A DNA stretch of 57,237 bases from Ferroplasma sp037442045 (GCF_037442045.1 NZ_JBBIRC010000002.1:1-57237); one strand, 5' to 3'. Shown: positions 1-9,874, numbered from the stretch's first letter. Notes: a model not told the origin generated them from the sequence alone. Numbers and translations are program-made.

Positions 1-82
1 CCGACAAAGGCACGCCTATCATGAGAGCTGCGGCAAATAAAACTGATAACAGTAAGAGAGTTTTTTTCCTTTCGATACGCAT
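1..82 (-). CDS. N-terminus of a probably secreted protein (partial)
   Basis: An open frame begins with ATG at 82 on the minus strand and runs off the left edge of the window. The 27 visible residues begin MRIERKK, followed by a leucine/alanine-rich hydrophobic run and then GVPLS. That is a short basic n-region plus a hydrophobic core, the layout of a signal peptide or N-terminal membrane anchor. A TATA-like stretch (ttatataaaa, read on the plus strand at about 99-108) lies about 20 nt upstream. The function cannot be told from so little sequence. Confidence 0.5.
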   Translation of the reverse strand, partial: MRIERKKTLLLLSVLFAAALMIGVPLS

Positions 83-437
83 ATAAGTGTAATCAATGGT
101 TATATAAAAATATTTGCGTAAATTTAGTAAACTATTTGTATTCAAATTCTAAATTTATTTGTTATTTTTTCCATAATATTTATGTTTTTGGAATGGCATG
201 CAATATACCGAAAAATCCAAAAATAATACTGTTTTCAGTTATTTTCTCTTGCCTAGCAATTCCCATTAAACCCGTATATAAATGATGCAAAAATCCATAG
301 CATAAAATTATAAATATAAAATTATGAAGGCTTTAAAATGTTAATATTGAAACACAGAAAATTATAATTCTATATTTATTTTATTGCAAATAAAGAAATT
401 TATAAATTTCACCACCAGATATATTCATAATTGTAAA
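83..437. other. Gene-free A/T-rich stretch
   Basis: This stretch separates the secreted-protein start from tRNA-Val. It is strongly A/T rich. The only plus-strand frame of note is a 30-residue ORF (193-285, starting MACNIPKN) with no ribosome-binding site and no recognised relative, which I do not call. The left end probably holds the promoter of the minus-strand gene ending at 82. I see no hairpin array, repeat or RNA gene. Confidence 0.5.
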
Positions 438-510
438 TGGGCCTGGCCGGATTTGAACCGGCGATTTCTTCCGTGTGAGGGAAGCGTCATAACCACTGGA
501 CCACAAGCCC
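438..510 (-). tRNA. tRNA-Val (anticodon CAC)
   Basis: Read on the minus strand, the 7-bp acceptor stem GGGCTTG pairs with CAGGCCC (one G-T pair). The anticodon stem CTTCC/GGAAG encloses the loop CTCACAC, giving anticodon CAC for valine GTG codons. The T arm is GCCGG-TTCAAAT-CCGGC. The discriminator base is A at 438, no CCA is encoded, and I see no intron. The tRNA lies downstream of the minus-strand gene start at 1623-544 with only about 33 nt between them. Confidence 0.95.
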
Positions 511-543
511 TTATTTCTATATTCTTTTTTAGTTATTAATTTT

Positions 544-1623
544 TTATGGTTTTATTGGTAGTGGTGTAAATGTGAGAACAAACATTACCAGGCAAAAAAC
601 CCCTATACCAATATCAAACTTTGATATCTTTTCATAATCGTTCAGTGCCGGTGGATGAACCATGCCCATAAATATAACAAATAATGCAAGGAAAAACCAG
701 CCTATATAATCGTATGCTATTGTAAGATAGAGAAGAAAACCTATAAATATATAACCTATAATATACGATTTAGGCCCAAGTATGCCTCTGGCTATATGGC
801 CGCCATCAAGCTGCCCGGCTGGTATGAGATTCATTGCTGTTGCAAACATGCCAACCCATACTGCAAATACCATGGGAAATATCGGGACATTTGAAGGCTC
901 AACTATGCCAAATAAATGGTATATTTCCGGATAGTTAAGAATAAATGGTATATAATTTCCGATCGGCTTGAATATGCCTTCAAAGTACTGTGCCACAAAT
1001 AATAGTGGAATCGCCGCAAGGAATCCTGCTATAGGGCCCGCAGCGCCAATTTCTGCCATTGCCTTCCTTGTTGGCACTGGATCTCGAAGGGAAACAAATG
1101 CACCGAATGTCCCAATCATATACGGAAATGGTATGAAAAATGGCAGTGAGGCATTTACACTGTACTTCTTTGCAACTAAATAATGCGCGGTCTCATGTAT
1201 GCCAAGAATAAACATTAATGGAAGCGAGAAAAACACAAAGCCATACAATAATTTATATTCTTCAGCATATGCACCGGGGCTGACAAAGCTGCTGGCATAT
1301 ATAGAACCCACATATATTGTTGAAATTAATGTAAGAATAAGCATAATTAAATTTACCTTACTGCTTCTGTATGAAGCTTTAGGCCTGATTCCAACCTCTA
1401 CATAATGCTCTACATCAAGAACAAGCAACGGTATGTATCCCATTGGAACCAAAATTTTCCTCAAATCATCAAATTGTTTATTTATATCTGGATTGTCACT
1501 GTCAAAAAATAAGAATTTAATGCTTGCAGGATTGGCAACAACCTCGTAGGTATTGATATTCGACTTTACAATATCAATAACTTTTTCCATATTTTCATTT
1601 TCAACTTTTACACTCTGAAACAT
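544..1623 (-). CDS. Membrane-embedded zinc metalloprotease, site-2 protease (M50) family
   Basis: The 359-residue protein carries the M50 intramembrane protease signature: HETAH at 143-147 (zinc ligands and catalytic Glu) and NLIPAGQLDGGH at 265-276, which supplies the third zinc-ligand Asp. About 85 soluble N-terminal residues precede roughly seven hydrophobic segments. The family cleaves transmembrane substrates within the membrane, often to release regulators or clear remnant signal peptides; the substrate here is unknown. No PDZ domain is evident, as in the short archaeal forms. It stands alone, upstream of tRNA-Val. Confidence 0.9.
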   Translation of the reverse strand: MFQSVKVENENMEKVIDIVKSNINTYEVVANPASIKFLFFDSDNPDINKQFDDLRKILVPMGYIPLLVLDVEHYVEVGIRPKASYRSSKVNLIMLILTLISTIYVGSIYASSFVSPGAYAEEYKLLYGFVFFSLPLMFILGIHETAHYLVAKKYSVNASLPFFIPFPYMIGTFGAFVSLRDPVPTRKAMAEIGAAGPIAGFLAAIPLLFVAQYFEGIFKPIGNYIPFILNYPEIYHLFGIVEPSNVPIFPMVFAVWVGMFATAMNLIPAGQLDGGHIARGILGPKSYIIGYIFIGFLLYLTIAYDYIGWFFLALFVIFMGMVHPPALNDYEKISKFDIGIGVFCLVMFVLTFTPLPIKP

Positions 1624-1766
1624 AAATACACCTGCATTTACTGCATTTTATTTAATCCTTACAATGAACCAATAATATAGCAAGGCTTTTAAATTTTATG
1701 CCTGATTTAATCTTTTTAATACCGTTATCATTGCTTTCATGATCCAGTGTAAAATTTATGCAAAGA

Positions 1767-1775
1767 TTTATTTTT
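1767..1775 (+). promoter_or_regulatory. Likely TATA box of the nurA-herA-mre11-rad50 operon
   Basis: TTTATTTTT is centred about 28 nt before the ATG at 1799, the spacing expected for a leaderless archaeal transcript. A second A/T run (tttataaa at 1791-1798) touches the start codon and is too close to act as the TATA box for it. Assigned from spacing and composition only. Confidence 0.4.
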
Positions 1776-1798
1776 GAATTGAATATATTGTTTATAAA

Positions 1799-2842
1799 AT
1801 GGACACATTCTCTGATTTTATGAACTACCTTGAAACAAATAAGCAATCGATGTCACGAGATCTGGAAATGGATGAAACATCGGAACTTTATAGATTCTAT
1901 CAGGAGCTGTTCAATTCAAATTATAATAAATTTACTCCCTGGGAACCGGGTGAAATAGATGCAGCATCCACCGACAGTTCTGAATTTATAAGAATGCTGT
2001 ATAATGGAAAGAATATAGTAATTATAAGGGCTTATACACTTTATAAAAATAATATTACTTCAGATTTTCATGCAGATCTTGTTGCTGTAGACCCGGTGGA
2101 GCAGAGGAATTTCACAATATTACTGATGGAAAATTCAGAGCATAAATCTATATTAAAATTTCTGGAAAATAACAGTCCGGAATATATATTTATTGACGGT
2201 TCATTCAAGGGAAGAATATCACATAGAATCGAGCCCCTTGGAATAGAAAACTATGAAAATTTTATGTACGAATATATGAAAACTCTTAAAAGCCTTATAA
2301 GAAAGGCCTATGAAAAGGAAACAACATTAATATTCATGTCAAAAAGTACTTACACTGAAGATTTTAAGAAATATCTTTTAAGCACAGCAAGAAACGATCC
2401 AGAAACATTAAAAATAATAGGAAGGGAATCTAAAATTTATAAAAATGATCACTATATAATAAAATCATTTGCAAAAGAAAGCGGATACACAACTCCTGTA
2501 ATGTACAGAAAAACACTGGAAGGAACAGATATAAATTATGTATCATTTGACATACTTCCAGACCCAATGGACCTTCCATTGAAAGTACAGGTTCTCTCAA
2601 GGGATTTTGTAAAGGAAACTCTTGACCAGAAGCCATTTAACATTGATGATAAAATAGTAAACATATTATTTTATGGTTATACAGGATACAAAATTTATAA
2701 CCTCTGGCTGGTTGATGTTGATAAAAAGGTAAAATTCAGGTCAGGGGAAATGGAGAAGATCTATATGCGTGCTATGGAAAGGAAACTTGGAATAACATTT
2801 TATGAAACAAGGGGTGAACGGCGTGCAAGAATCAGAGTATAA
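1799..2842 (+). CDS. nurA: NurA 5'-3' nuclease
   Basis: NurA is the single- and double-strand DNA nuclease that works with the HerA translocase and Mre11-Rad50 to resect DNA ends in archaea. The 347-residue protein has a candidate first active-site Asp at 54 (in EIDAAS) and the family's second motif IDGSFKGR around D133. It is the first gene of the set nurA-herA-mre11-rad50, and the identity rests partly on that order. The start ATG at 1799 lies at leaderless distance from a TATA-like box. Its 3' end overlaps the next frame, which suggests coupled translation. Confidence 0.88.
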   Translation: MDTFSDFMNYLETNKQSMSRDLEMDETSELYRFYQELFNSNYNKFTPWEPGEIDAASTDSSEFIRMLYNGKNIVIIRAYTLYKNNITSDFHADLVAVDPVEQRNFTILLMENSEHKSILKFLENNSPEYIFIDGSFKGRISHRIEPLGIENYENFMYEYMKTLKSLIRKAYEKETTLIFMSKSTYTEDFKKYLLSTARNDPETLKIIGRESKIYKNDHYIIKSFAKESGYTTPVMYRKTLEGTDINYVSFDILPDPMDLPLKVQVLSRDFVKETLDQKPFNIDDKIVNILFYGYTGYKIYNLWLVDVDKKVKFRSGEMEKIYMRAMERKLGITFYETRGERRARIRV

Positions 2843-4355
2843 AATAGGTTACACTATCGGTGAAAATACTTCAAATAAATTTCAGTTTGTTATATCAGAT
2901 GGTAGTGACATAAAAAAATGGGAATATGTCAGCTTAAAAATTAAAGATAACATATTGATAGGCAGAATAGAAGAAATTGTCTCAAAAAGCGAACTAATGA
3001 ACGATAGCATAGATTACGAGAGCATTGACAGATACGCTAAAACAGGGTTAAATGATTTCGTAAATATATGCATATCAACCATACTTGGAAAGCTTGAAAA
3101 TGGCTATCTGTCTCAGTCAAGGGAAATAATTAAGCCGGGAATGCCTGTATACCCTGCAGGAGATGAAATACTGCAGAAAGTATTTTCATTCAATGATGAA
3201 GAATCACTTCAAATAGGTTCGTTGCCTGATAGCAAAGTTAATGTCTCACTAAATATAAACGGATTAAGAAGGCATCTTGCAATACTTGCACAGACCGGAG
3301 CAGGAAAAAGCCACACAGCATCGGTGATAATGGAAGAATTATTGAAAAAGGGAGCTTCAATTATTGTTCTTGACCCCCATGCAGATTATGTTTTCATGAA
3401 AAAAAGAATGGATGGAAAAATTTATTCAGATAATATAAGTGTTTTTCGAACGCCATTAAGTACCGGAAGATATACAAACAATGATGTTGGAATAATTAAT
3501 AACTTTACAATTAGGTTCAGCGATCTTTCTCCGGACGATGTAAAGGGAATAATGGACATAAAAGAAGGATATACAAACTTAATCTCAATTGTTGATGACA
3601 TTTACAAAAAAATGAAGGGTAAAAAGGACTTAAACGATTTCCTTGAAACAGCAGAATCTTTGCCCCCGGAGGATTACAGAAAAATACGTGGAAGATTAAC
3701 ATTCCTTAAGAAAATAAAGGAGATATTTCAGGATTATACAACAGGAATAAACGATTATCTTGGCCCGGGGAAAATGTCAGTGATGGATTTATCCGGCATG
3801 GATCAATTTCTCGCAAATTACTTTTCATATAGAGTATTGAGCTCAATTTATGATGTTAAGCTATCATCTGAGTTCAAATATCCTGTATTTGTTTTCATAG
3901 AAGAAGCGCATAATTTTGTTCCTCCGAGGAATAACAGCAATATTGCAAAAATGGTTAAAAAAATAGCTGGAGAAGGAAGAAAATTCGGAATATTTCTTGT
4001 TGTTATTACCCAGAGGCCTGGAAAAATAGATGCTGATGTCCTTAGCCAGTGCAATTCACAGATAATATTGAGAGTTACAAATCCATCTGACCAGAATGCG
4101 ATTTTGGAAAGCAGTGAAAATATTACAGGTTATTTAATGAATGATTTGCCATCGCTCGATACTGGTGAAGCAATAATAGTTGGAGAAATTGTGAAAATGC
4201 CTGCAATAGTAAAAATAAGGAACCGTGAAACCATGGCAGGAGGATCTGATATTGATGTAATAGCATTATTAAAAGAAGCAAGGGAAGAAGTAAGGAAGAA
4301 AAATGATCCTTCAGAAGTAGTGAAAAAAACTAAGGACCTTTTAGGTGAATTTTAA
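2823..4355 (+). CDS. herA: HerA DNA translocase/helicase
   Basis: HerA is a hexameric FtsK/VirB4-like ATPase that drives NurA during DNA end resection. From the upstream ATG at 2802 the frame has 517 codons; Walker A (AQTGAGKSHT) is at about 163-172 and Walker B (VFIEEAH) at about 363-369, followed by the ITQRP sensor region. An N-terminal beta-barrel (HAS-barrel) precedes the ATPase core. I prefer GTG at 2823: GGGTGA sits 5-10 nt before it, and this shortens the overlap with nurA to 20 nt. ATG 2802 would give seven more residues. The stop overlaps the next start (TAATG). Confidence 0.92.
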   Translation: MQESEYKIGYTIGENTSNKFQFVISDGSDIKKWEYVSLKIKDNILIGRIEEIVSKSELMNDSIDYESIDRYAKTGLNDFVNICISTILGKLENGYLSQSREIIKPGMPVYPAGDEILQKVFSFNDEESLQIGSLPDSKVNVSLNINGLRRHLAILAQTGAGKSHTASVIMEELLKKGASIIVLDPHADYVFMKKRMDGKIYSDNISVFRTPLSTGRYTNNDVGIINNFTIRFSDLSPDDVKGIMDIKEGYTNLISIVDDIYKKMKGKKDLNDFLETAESLPPEDYRKIRGRLTFLKKIKEIFQDYTTGINDYLGPGKMSVMDLSGMDQFLANYFSYRVLSSIYDVKLSSEFKYPVFVFIEEAHNFVPPRNNSNIAKMVKKIAGEGRKFGIFLVVITQRPGKIDADVLSQCNSQIILRVTNPSDQNAILESSENITGYLMNDLPSLDTGEAIIVGEIVKMPAIVKIRNRETMAGGSDIDVIALLKEAREEVRKKNDPSEVVKKTKDLLGEF

Positions 4356-5476
4356 TGGCACGCTTTTTGCATTTATCTGATACACATTTAGGCTATAAGC
4401 AGTACATGATGGACCTCCGTGAGGAAGATTTCTATGAATCATTCAATGAAGCAATAGATCTTGGTTTAGAGGAAAATGTGGATTTCTTTGTTCATACTGG
4501 TGATTTATTTGATACATGGTCTCCTTCAAACAGGGCTATGAATGAGTTTAAAAAAGCAATGCTAAAACTCTATAAAAAAAATAAAATAATGTATTTAATC
4601 ATGGGAGACCATGACCGCCCAAAGAGAACGGATGAGGTTGCATCCAGAATATTTGATTTTCTTGGCGTAAAGCTTCTTGGTGTGGAAGAGCTTCAGAACA
4701 TTGTTATAAACTATGGTAATGAAGATATATTATTGTCCGGAATATCAAACATGAAGGGATTAAGAAAAAATAATCTTGTTGAACAGTATAAGAAAGCAGA
4801 TATTGAGGCAAAAAATTATAAGAATTCAATAATGATGTCTCACCAGGGCGTTTCACCTTATTTAATACCAGAAGCCTGTGAAGTTGATTCTAAAGACCTG
4901 CCTGTCAATTTTAAATATCTTGCATTTGGGCATGTGCACGATTCATATTTAATAACAGATAAATATCCTGTATTTTCATATGCAGGTTCCACGGATTTAA
5001 ACAGCACAAATGAGGTTAAAAACTTTTTAAGAAATGGGAAATCGGTAAATTTAGTTGATATAGGAAATGGGAAAATAGATGCACAGAGAATAAAATTAAA
5101 ATCAACTAGATATCAGAATACTGTTAATTCAAACTATGAAAATTATATGGAAGATATAGAGAAAATTATTAATACTCCAAAGACCAATGAAAAAGATCCT
5201 CTTATTTCTGTAACAATACATGGAGAAGTGGACCGCGAAGATGTAAAATCAAAAATTAAGGCACTGGATCATGCATTAATCAGAGGGCCGGTGTTTGAAA
5301 AAGAGGTAAAAAGCATTGAAGAAAAGCCAAACATGTCAAAATTACATGACTATTTTATGGCATATTTCAAGGATGAGAATATGGCATCGCTTGCAGAAAA
5401 TATCTTTAATTCCATAAAGAATGAAGATTCTGAAAATTCATACAAACTCATAAAGGAAATAATGCAGGTGGAATAA
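4355..5476 (+). CDS. mre11: Mre11 DNA double-strand-break nuclease
   Basis: Mre11 is the manganese nuclease of the Mre11-Rad50 repair complex. The phosphoesterase motifs are in order: SDTHLG (D9, H11), HTGDLFD (about 47-53), GDHDRP (84-89), MSHQG (about 160) and FGHVHD (about 190). The third motif is GDHD where most Mre11 proteins have GNHD, so Asp85 replaces a conserved metal-binding Asn. Otherwise the catalytic set is complete. The 373-residue length is normal for archaea. The start overlaps the herA stop and the stop overlaps the rad50 start (TAATG), so the four genes form one translation-coupled operon. Confidence 0.94.
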   Translation: MARFLHLSDTHLGYKQYMMDLREEDFYESFNEAIDLGLEENVDFFVHTGDLFDTWSPSNRAMNEFKKAMLKLYKKNKIMYLIMGDHDRPKRTDEVASRIFDFLGVKLLGVEELQNIVINYGNEDILLSGISNMKGLRKNNLVEQYKKADIEAKNYKNSIMMSHQGVSPYLIPEACEVDSKDLPVNFKYLAFGHVHDSYLITDKYPVFSYAGSTDLNSTNEVKNFLRNGKSVNLVDIGNGKIDAQRIKLKSTRYQNTVNSNYENYMEDIEKIINTPKTNEKDPLISVTIHGEVDREDVKSKIKALDHALIRGPVFEKEVKSIEEKPNMSKLHDYFMAYFKDENMASLAENIFNSIKNEDSENSYKLIKEIMQVE

Positions 5477-8160
5477 TGATAATAGAATCTATAAAAATTA
5501 CAAATTTTTTATCACATGAAAATACGGAAATAAATTTTGAGCAGGGAGTGAATATAATAACAGGCAAGAATGGTGCAGGAAAATCAAGCATACTGGATGC
5601 AATCAAATTTGCATTATTTGCTGAATCCAGAAACAATGAAAAAATTAACGAACTAATAAAAAAAGGCAAAAATTTCTTTGAAACAACATTAAACTTCAAC
5701 ATTAACGGTGACCATTATGAGGTTTACAGACACTTTGGAGTAAAGAAAGCAAAAAATGCAGAAAGGCTTGCCTATGTGAAAAAAAATGGTGTGATTGCTG
5801 CAGAAACCTACGAAGGTGTAAATGCTGAAATCACAAAGATATTAAACGTTTCCAGGGATGTATTCAAGAATTCAGTATTTGTTGAGCAGGGGCAGATGGA
5901 TTCCTTAATTTCAGGAACTCCAAAGGAAAGAAAAACAATTTTTTCAGATATAATAGGGCTAACATCATTATCAAAAAGTGCAGATCGTATTCGTGATGTT
6001 ATTTCGGATTTCAGGAACGAATCAATATTGCTTCAGAATTCAAGTGATCGGCTTATAGAAATCAGAAATGAAAATGAAAAATTGAATAAAGAGAAAATAG
6101 AGAATAATGATATGCTGGAAAAGGCGGAAAAAGAGGCAGAGGAGTATTCAAAAGAACTGGAAGAACTGAAAAAAAAGCAACAAGAGCGTGATTCAGTACT
6201 TGCAACTGTGAAACATTTAAAATTAAATATTATTCAGTATAATAATGAAATTGATAGTCGGGAAAAAAGCATAATTGAATTGAGAAAGAATATAACAAAT
6301 TTACAATCAGAAAAAGAAGAACTTGAGAAATTGGAAGCCAATCCATACTATAAAAAAAGAGATATGATAAATAATTATTTTGTGGAAAAAAAGGAAATGG
6401 ATAACTATATAATGCAATTAGATAGGGCAAATGACAGAATTAAACAATATAACGATATGGTGGAGAAAGAAAAAAATCTTTTGCAACATCATACTGAATA
6501 TTCTGATTACTATGATAAATACAATTTAAATATCGATAAAATAAGGAAATATACAGAAATTCATGAGGAATATATTAAAATTGAAAGCAATATAAAATCA
6601 CTTTCAGATAGATTGAGTAAAAGAAAACTATACATTGATAATTTCATAAGGACATATAATATAAATGTTGATGAACTGAAGAATCTGAGAAAAATAAAAG
6701 AAGAAATAAATAACAATATAATGGCCAAAACCAGCAGAATATCCGAGATAAAATCTTCTGTTACTTTATATAACAATGAACTTAAAGAACCAAGGGAAAG
6801 CATGGAGACATTGAATGGGAAGAACAGGTGCCCACTTTGCGGCACAGAGCTTACCAGGGAACATATGGAGTCCATATCAAAAGAATACAATAACAAAATC
6901 AATAAAATTTTACAGAACATCCAAAAACTCGGAACAGAAAAGAAGTCAATAGAAACTGAAAAAGAAGAACTTGAAGAAAAATATAAAATATTTGCTGGAA
7001 ATGAAACAGAAATTGCAGCATCATATATAGATGAAATAAATTCCATTGAAAATGAAAAAACAGAAATGGAAGAGGAGCTTAAAAGGAAATATAATATCCA
7101 TAGCTTATTCCTGCAACTTTCATCTGAAAATAACGAACTTGAGAAAAAGATAAAAGTTCTCCAGCCATACGAATATGAATATAACCGTTGCAAAAATATC
7201 ATATCAGGCATTGATATAGAAAGCATAAAAAACGAAATTAATGAATACAATTCATTGATTTCTAAAGGCAAAGAGAAAATTGAAAAATACGAACTGGACA
7301 TTGGATTCGTCCCAGATTATATCCAGTATAATAAAACATCTTCAATTTCAGGCGATGTTGAAAAACTAAAAAATGAATTGGATCATGCACGCGAAATGGA
7401 AGTCCGCATTAATTCTTTTCAGGATGAAATAAAGGAAAGAAATAACTTAATACACGATCTGGAAAAACAGCTGGATAATAATAACGCTGAACTTGAAAAA
7501 TACAATGGGATAGACAGAAAGGAAAATGAAATAGAAATATTATATAACACTGCTGAACAGGACACAATAAAATTGAAGACTCTGGTTGGAGCCACATCCG
7601 AAAGAATAAAAGAAAATGAAGACCTTGCTAAAGGGTTTGAACAGGATGCGGAAAAATATAAAAAACTCGGTAAAGCAATAAGTGTGCTGGGAAAAATCAG
7701 GGACTCATTTGATTACAATGGCGTTCAGGCAATAATAAGGAAGGACGCATCGACATCAATGACAAACTTAACAAGGAAATATTTGCAATCATTCAATCTT
7801 GATTTTGATGATATAGCAATCGATGAAAATTTTGACATAAAAGTAACCCAGAATTCCATGGAACAGACCCTTGAATCATTAAGCGGCGGTGAAAAAACAG
7901 CCCTTGCAATAGCAATAAGGTTATCTGTTACTGAATACGTTCTTGACAGGATCAGCACAATAATCATGGATGAGCCAACCAATTTCCTTGATGAAGACAG
8001 AAGAAACAATTTAAAGGATATAATACTTTATTCATTGAAGGGTGAAAATATAGTTCCACAGATGATAATGATCACACACCATGGAGAATTAATCTCTGTT
8101 GCAGATGCCTCATTCGAAGTTATTAAAAATAAAGGCACATCACAGGTGATTTCATCATAA
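5476..8160 (+). CDS. rad50: Rad50 SMC-like ATPase of the Mre11-Rad50 complex
   Basis: Rad50 uses ATP to open and close the DNA-binding head of the Mre11 complex. The 894-residue protein shows Walker A (GKNGAGKSS, 30-38), a first long charged coiled coil, a zinc hook CPLC at 452-455, a second coiled coil, the ABC signature LSGGEK near 801, Walker B IIMDEPTNF near 829, and a final switch His in ITHHGE. The hook sits almost at the midpoint, so both coiled-coil arms are about equal. It is the last gene of the end-resection operon; the next gene starts 42 nt later. Confidence 0.96.
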   Translation: MIIESIKITNFLSHENTEINFEQGVNIITGKNGAGKSSILDAIKFALFAESRNNEKINELIKKGKNFFETTLNFNINGDHYEVYRHFGVKKAKNAERLAYVKKNGVIAAETYEGVNAEITKILNVSRDVFKNSVFVEQGQMDSLISGTPKERKTIFSDIIGLTSLSKSADRIRDVISDFRNESILLQNSSDRLIEIRNENEKLNKEKIENNDMLEKAEKEAEEYSKELEELKKKQQERDSVLATVKHLKLNIIQYNNEIDSREKSIIELRKNITNLQSEKEELEKLEANPYYKKRDMINNYFVEKKEMDNYIMQLDRANDRIKQYNDMVEKEKNLLQHHTEYSDYYDKYNLNIDKIRKYTEIHEEYIKIESNIKSLSDRLSKRKLYIDNFIRTYNINVDELKNLRKIKEEINNNIMAKTSRISEIKSSVTLYNNELKEPRESMETLNGKNRCPLCGTELTREHMESISKEYNNKINKILQNIQKLGTEKKSIETEKEELEEKYKIFAGNETEIAASYIDEINSIENEKTEMEEELKRKYNIHSLFLQLSSENNELEKKIKVLQPYEYEYNRCKNIISGIDIESIKNEINEYNSLISKGKEKIEKYELDIGFVPDYIQYNKTSSISGDVEKLKNELDHAREMEVRINSFQDEIKERNNLIHDLEKQLDNNNAELEKYNGIDRKENEIEILYNTAEQDTIKLKTLVGATSERIKENEDLAKGFEQDAEKYKKLGKAISVLGKIRDSFDYNGVQAIIRKDASTSMTNLTRKYLQSFNLDFDDIAIDENFDIKVTQNSMEQTLESLSGGEKTALAIAIRLSVTEYVLDRISTIIMDEPTNFLDEDRRNNLKDIILYSLKGENIVPQMIMITHHGELISVADASFEVIKNKGTSQVISS

Positions 8161-8202
8161 ATTTAATAAACATAAAATATCTTTATAGTATTATTAGGAA
8201 TC

Positions 8203-8745
8203 ATGATTGATCTTGATTATTCAGACGATGTTTATAAGCCTGCAGAGGACTCTTATCTTCTTCTTGAAAATATAAAATGCGGAAAAAATATTCTTGACAT
8301 GGGATCCGGATCTGGAATAATAGGGATTGCTCTTGCTTCGCAGGGACATAACGTTACCGCAGTTGATATTTCTCACAATGCTATTGAACTGATAAGGCAT
8401 AATGCTGAAAAAAATAATGTAAAGATGGTAATAATAGAGTCAGATTTATTTAGCAATGTTCACGGAACCTACGATACTGTAATATTTAATCCACCATATC
8501 TTCCCGTTGAAAATGAGAGCTTACAGTGGTCAGGCGGTTCAGATGGTTTTGCCGTAACAGGAAGATTTCTTGACAATGCTTATAAATATTTGAATCCAGG
8601 CGGCAATATTTACCTTATTCTTTCGGATTTAACAGATATAAAAGCGTTTATAAACAAAAATGATTATTATGAATTCATTAAAATTAATGAAATGAGTTTC
8701 GAGTTTGAAGCCATAATGCTTTATGAATTAAAAGTGAGAATATGA
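8203..8745 (+). CDS. HemK/Mtq2-family N5-glutamine methyltransferase
   Basis: A 180-residue SAM-dependent methyltransferase. The SAM loop is LDMGSGSG (31-38), the acidic ribose-binding residue is in AVDIS (53-57), and the catalytic NPPY is at 96-99. NPPY with this short length and the opening YSDDVYKPAEDS matches the archaeal/eukaryotic Mtq2-like branch, which methylates the GGQ glutamine of the release factor together with a Trm112-type partner. That specific role is inferred from the family. It overlaps the following GTPase gene by 4 nt, suggesting co-translation of two translation-linked factors. Confidence 0.82.
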   Translation: MIDLDYSDDVYKPAEDSYLLLENIKCGKNILDMGSGSGIIGIALASQGHNVTAVDISHNAIELIRHNAEKNNVKMVIIESDLFSNVHGTYDTVIFNPPYLPVENESLQWSGGSDGFAVTGRFLDNAYKYLNPGGNIYLILSDLTDIKAFINKNDYYEFIKINEMSFEFEAIMLYELKVRI

Positions 8746-9824
8746 CGATACAGGAAAGAATAAAAGAAATAGAAGCCGAAATAAAGAAAACACAGAAGAA
8801 TAAGGCTACGGAGAAGCATATAGGCCTGTTAAAAGCCAGAATGTCCAAGCTTGAAATAGAAGAAGAATCACATAAAAAATCTGGAGGGTATGGGTTTTCC
8901 GTTTCCAAAAGCGGGGATGCCACACTGGCCCTTGTTGGATATCCAAATGTAGGCAAGAGTTCTCTCCTGAATGCGCTTACAAACAAAAAAAGCGCAGTAG
9001 GCAATTTTGAATTCACAACACTTACTGTTATTCCAGGTACACTGAACTACAACGGTGCACAGATTCAGATACTTGATCTTCCTGGCATAATTGACAATGC
9101 AGCACTGGGTGCCGGTAGGGGAAGGGAAATTATCAGCACAATAAGAAACGTTGATTTAATCGTAATGGTGACAGATATCCAGCTAAAAGGTCTTGAAAGG
9201 ATTCTTGATGAGCTTTACAAAGCAGGGATCGTATTGAACAAAAAAAGGAAAAATATAGCTTTCAAGAGAACCAATTATGGTGGACTGAGAATACATAAGC
9301 CCAGAAATGTTGAAATAAATAATGAGGACATAAGGGACATTGCAAAGGAATTTAAAATTGTAAACGGTGATATCTATATAAGGGAAAGCATTGATATGGA
9401 CGATTTAATTGATTTTTTTAAGGGAAATATAGTTTATATAAAATCATTTATGGTAGTTAACAAAATAGATATGCCGCATGATGAAGAACAGCTAAAAAAG
9501 AAACTGAAAAAATTTTCTAACTATATAGAAGTATCTGCAGAAACAGGTTATAACCTTGAAAATATGAAAAATATGATTTACAAGTCACTTGATATGGTAA
9601 GAGTATATATGAGGAATAAGTCAGGCGAAGTGGATTATGAAAGGCCATTAATACTCAGTGAGGGAGCAACAATAAGGGATGTATGCCGAAAGATCAGCAG
9701 AGAGATGATTTCTACTTTCAGATATGCTATTATTGCTGGGCCGTCACGAAAAATAGAAGCAAGGGTAGGACTCGATTATTCAGTCAATGATGAAGATGTT
9801 GTAACTTTAATAAGCAAATATTAA
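8742..9824 (+). CDS. DRG-family GTPase (Obg/DRG) with C-terminal TGS domain
   Basis: The 360-residue protein has an N-terminal charged helical segment (1-50), then the G domain: G1 GYPNVGKSS (66-74), G2 region with FTTLT (91-95), G3 DLPG (112-115) and G4 NKID near 241. A TGS domain of about 70 residues closes the protein (LSEGATIRDVC and following). DRG proteins bind ribosomes or tRNA-related factors and are close to universal in archaea and eukaryotes. The ATG at 8742 overlaps the methyltransferase stop. Its minus-strand neighbour cydB converges on it after about 50 nt. Confidence 0.92.
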   Translation: MTIQERIKEIEAEIKKTQKNKATEKHIGLLKARMSKLEIEEESHKKSGGYGFSVSKSGDATLALVGYPNVGKSSLLNALTNKKSAVGNFEFTTLTVIPGTLNYNGAQIQILDLPGIIDNAALGAGRGREIISTIRNVDLIVMVTDIQLKGLERILDELYKAGIVLNKKRKNIAFKRTNYGGLRIHKPRNVEINNEDIRDIAKEFKIVNGDIYIRESIDMDDLIDFFKGNIVYIKSFMVVNKIDMPHDEEQLKKKLKKFSNYIEVSAETGYNLENMKNMIYKSLDMVRVYMRNKSGEVDYERPLILSEGATIRDVCRKISREMISTFRYAIIAGPSRKIEARVGLDYSVNDEDVVTLISKY

Positions 9825-9874
9825 ATTAAAAATATTAAAAAATTAACTATAAAAAATATAAAATGTAAAAAAAA

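Noticed and set aside
193..285. 30-residue plus-strand ORF near the left edge
   Set aside because: Hydrophobic and starts with ATG, but has no SD site, no relative that I recognise and no neighbour context.
6561..7301. 246-codon minus-strand ORF inside rad50
   Set aside because: It is the antisense of the coiled-coil region of rad50. Its Ser/Phe/Leu-rich sequence is what the reverse complement of Lys/Glu-rich codons gives, and it carries no domain.
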